Of a stretch of 42,787 nt of DNA, positions 40,496-42,787 are shown in pieces. Position 1 is the first letter of the stretch, and every line of letters starts with the position of its first letter. Source of the DNA: CAYWTX01 sp964461295 (GTDB lineage Bacteria > Planctomycetota > Phycisphaerae > SM23-33); NCBI GenBank assembly GCA_964461295.1, contig CAYWTX010000029.1, positions 1 through 42,787 on the forward strand. Direction: 5' to 3'. The notes below the pieces were generated by a model. The model searched no databases and had not been told where the DNA came from. It was given only the letters and a program-made list of their open reading frames with translations. The translations under genes and the position numbers were made by a program.

Positions 40496-41309
40496 CTACG
40501 GCTCCATCATGCTGTTGCTGGCCTGGCACGGTCTGCCGTTCTCGTCGGACAGATGGCCGACGGGCTTGCCGTCGGCTGGCAAGAGGATCGCGCCCTTGCC
40601 GGTCACCAGGGAACGGCCATCCACGCTGAACATCAGGCCCTCGGTTCCCGCCTCGACCGCCGCCCGGCCGGCGTAGCGCGGCGGTTCAGCGGCGAGGTCG
40701 AAGCGGTGCAGAACCGAGTTCTTCACGTCACACGCCCAGGCCTGCGAGCCATCGGGGCTCAGCGCCATCCACAGGATGGGCGATTTTTCGAGTACCGCGC
40801 CCTCCCACGCCGGAACGCAGTCGCTTGCCGTCGTTGGCATCGTACACATTCAGGCCGCGACCGAAGTGCCGAATCGTGTACAGGCGCCTGCCATCCGCGG
40901 TGACCGAAATGGCGTCGTTCTGGTTGGCCTTGGCGCCCTCGACCGGCACGCGCCACAGGAGCTTCCGCCCGGGCCAGTCGTAGCACAGCAACCCCTCGTG
41001 GCCGCTGACGTAGAGCCGCTGCGTCGCGGGCGAAAGGCACATGCCCCGGATTTCGCCGACCTTGCCGGGATCGGCGAGGTGGATGCGTTTGCCGCCTTCG
41101 CCCAGATCGCAGACCTCGAAGCTGAACTTTGCGGCGTCGCCCGCTCGCCAATACCCGGGCGACACGATCAAGAGTTGGCGGGTGGCGGGCGATTCTGTGG
41201 CGCCCGCCGCCAACAGCGAGGTGGCCGCCAGTGCTGCCGCCACCAGTATGGCAACGCCCAGCCGACTGCTGCCATCGCCCAGCCGCCATGTGTCTGCCCG
41301 TCTCTTCAT
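40496..41309 (-). pseudogene. Frameshifted beta-propeller gene
   Basis: The first part (41309 to about 40820) has a hydrophobic N-terminal anchor (VAILVAAALAATSLLAAGA) and strands MCLSPATQRLYVSGHEGLLCYD and ISVTADGRRLYTIRHFGRGLNVYDANDGKRLR. Around 40810-40830 the frame changes; WMALSPDGSQAWACDVKNSVLHRFDL and LMFSVDGRSLVTGKGAILLPADG continue in a second frame to the stop at 40496. A third frame just after (ACRYADGVVAVAGRNHEVQP) looks like a further piece, so two shifts may be present. It is a 7-bladed YVTN/WD40-like propeller remnant. It precedes the intact propeller gene on the same strand. Confidence 0.75.
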
Positions 41310-41562
41310 TTGCCTTCATCCCAACTCAAGCGTTGCCGCTGATACCTCAGTGCCGCGCCCTGTGCGGTAGAGACTGCGGCGGGGCGGACGAAGACGCTGC
41401 TCGGCTGTCGATCCTGCGGTTTGCTCCGCATGGCCGGAACGTCTTACGCACCCACAACTCTAACCCCTTCCGCTTCGGTTCGTGGCAGCGCATAATTGTC
41501 CATTCTGTTCGCAAACTACGTCACCCCCGGACATGATCGGGCGACCTGACCGGGAGCTGGCG

Positions 41563-42535
41563 ATGCGAAGGAAAAGGGCCATTCGGCTTGTGCTCCTGTT
41601 CAATCCCGCTTCCGCGGGCCTTCGTGCCATGGTGGAAGGCATCCTCGCGGCACAGACCCGGGGCGAGTTTCAGGTCATGACCTCAGACTTGCCCGCCCTG
41701 CGCCCCGTGCTCTCCGAAGCCCGCTACAAAGCCGTCTTCCGTGCCGACCGCGGCCGCGTGGCACGAGTTGCGGCGCAAACTGGTGCGATGGCTTGCCAGT
41801 CCGCCGAGGCCCTGCGGGGTGCTCGCGGCCGACGACGCGCGCGCCGTGATGGTCAGCCGCGCCTGCCGGCGTGCCGGCCTCCGCGTGCCGGAGGACCTCG
41901 CCATCGTCGGTGTGAACAACGACGACGCCCTGTGCGCCTTCGGCAACCCGCCCATGACGAGCATCGCCCTTCCCTGGCACCAGATCGGCCGCCACGTCGC
42001 CGCCGCCATGGCGAATCTGGTCCGTGGTAGGCGCCGGCCAGCGCGCCCGATTCTGGTGAGTGGGTCGCGCCTCATCGAACGCCGAAGCACGCACACCGAA
42101 TTGACGTCGGACGACCCGGATTTCGCCAAGGCTGTTCGCTTCATCCGCGAAGCGGCGCCACACCGCCCGCTGTCGCTGACCGAGGTAACCACCCACGTGG
42201 TCAGTTCCCGCAGCACGCTGGAGCGGCGGTTCCGTCGATGCCTGGGGCATGCCATCGGTGAGCAAATCGCGGCCACCCGCGAACGTCGCATCCGATCACT
42301 TCTCTGCGACACCTCGGCGAGCATCAAGCCAATCGCGGCCATAATGGGTTCCCGCCGCGTCGGCGACCTGACGTGTTTCTGCCGAAACCGTACTGGGCTC
42401 AATCCCCTGGCCTTGAGATCCGCTTCGCGCAATGATGGATCCGACCGATTCGCTCCTGCCCGGCCGTGGCCTGACCGACAATGCGCACGAAATGGTCACA
42501 TCTGCGCTGACCCTCGTCGCGAGGCAGCGGGTTGA
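41563..42535 (+). pseudogene. XylR-type (LacI-like plus AraC) regulator with internal deletion
   Basis: ATG 41563, with GGGAG upstream, opens a frame like the start of a periplasmic-binding-protein-like sensor (RRKRAIRLVLLFNPASAGLRAMVEGILAAQ). After about 60 residues the similarity breaks; a second frame resumes with WHELRRKLVRWLASPPRPCGVLAADDARAVMV, LRVPEDLAIVGVNNDDALC and SIALPWHQIGRHVAAAMA, then the AraC helix-turn-helix pair (LSLTEVTTHVVSSRSTLERRFRRCLG; IKPIAAIMGSRRVGDLTCFCRNRTGLNPL). About 100 residues of the sensor are missing between the parts. Intact members sense sugars and activate polysaccharide-use genes. A simple sequencing error cannot explain the deletion, so this is a true remnant. 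Confidence 0.75.
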
Positions 42536-42668
42536 ACTGAACGAACAGGAAGAAGGCCGAACCCCGGGAAGACGGTGTCCGATGGGAAGTCCAAGCGGAT
42601 TCGCCTGTGCGGCCAGGCTGATGTGGAGCGTCTGGCATGGAAGGTTGAACAACCAGGAAAGGTAACCC

Positions 42669-42787
42669 ATGCGTATCCTGCCCCTGCTTATCCTCGTCTT
42701 GGCCACTGCCCTGAACGCCGGCGAGGCCGTGCCCCTCGGCCACCCCGACTTCTATCCGTCGCCGCAACGCCCGCTGGGCTGGCGCGG
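42669..42787 (+). CDS. Start of a secreted propeller-like protein, cut by the window end
   Basis: AGGAAAGG (42655-42662) precedes the ATG. The first 39 residues give a signal peptide (MRILPLLILVLATALNAGEA) and then HPDFYPSPQRPLGWRG, an opening I recall from planctomycete PQQ-like/BamB-like propeller proteins. The rest lies outside the window, so the family assignment is tentative. Confidence 0.6.
   Translation, partial: MRILPLLILVLATALNAGEAVPLGHPDFYPSPQRPLGWR

Noticed and set aside
1..42787. tRNA, rRNA or 4.5S RNA genes
   Set aside because: No cloverleaf with a proper T-arm, no rRNA sequence and no SRP RNA core motif were recognised; a small RNA could still be missed by eye.

Overview
G+C-rich bacterial chromosome, most likely from a planctomycete or a close relative (Planctomycetota; inferred from gene content, not from a marker-gene tree). 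The pointers are several secreted PQQ-like beta-propeller proteins, a DUF1080 lipoprotein, a VIT/VWA protein, an oligogalacturonate lyase and a GH42 enzyme, a XylR-type (LacI-like plus AraC) regulator, and gaps filled with short palindromic or tandem repeats. No rRNA, tRNA, CRISPR, phage or plasmid genes were recognised.

Layout. 1-5.2 kb: a VIT/VWA protein cut by the window start, a propeller-type glycosidase-like protein, two YkgJ-type cysteine-cluster proteins, a 95-bp tandem repeat, a MITE-like element with target-site duplication, then a cold-shock gene with a good promoter, long leader and terminator. 5.2-13.5 kb: cobalamin-type radical SAM protein, RhlE-like DEAD-box helicase, a small membrane protein, Ffh, a secreted PQQ-like propeller, and a UbiA-family prenyl/phosphoribosyl transferase. 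13.7-22.4 kb: SppA, a large gamma-glutamylcyclotransferase protein whose C-terminal half looks like an amidoligase, a DUF1080 lipoprotein, bioA-bioD, a DUF62 SAM hydrolase and Pcm. 22.5-26.6 kb: a frameshifted MarR gene overlapping an ABC exporter, then a PilX-like protein. 26.7-33.1 kb: a propeller/LamG-like secreted protein divergent from a PL22 lyase, ArfB, GH42 and a PUA/EVE-like protein. 34.3-38.0 kb: an asymmetric ABC exporter pair. 38.0-42.8 kb: a secreted-propeller region in which three of five genes are damaged.

How the genes fit together. Carbohydrate use (GH42, PL22, DUF1080, propellers, XylR remnant) lies beside housekeeping secretion and protein quality functions (Ffh, SppA, Pcm, ArfB). 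bioA and bioD form an operon bounded by inverted copies of one repeat. MarR/ABC and the paired ABC genes are two separate export modules. Some genes without a Shine-Dalgarno sequence have a -10-like hexamer 6-11 nt before the start codon, suggesting leaderless transcripts.

Most interesting items: the cyclotransferase-amidoligase fusion, the MITE with its duplication, repeats that have entered coding sequence (bioA, bioD end, a propeller gene), and a perfect palindrome placed over a promoter at 28.86 kb.
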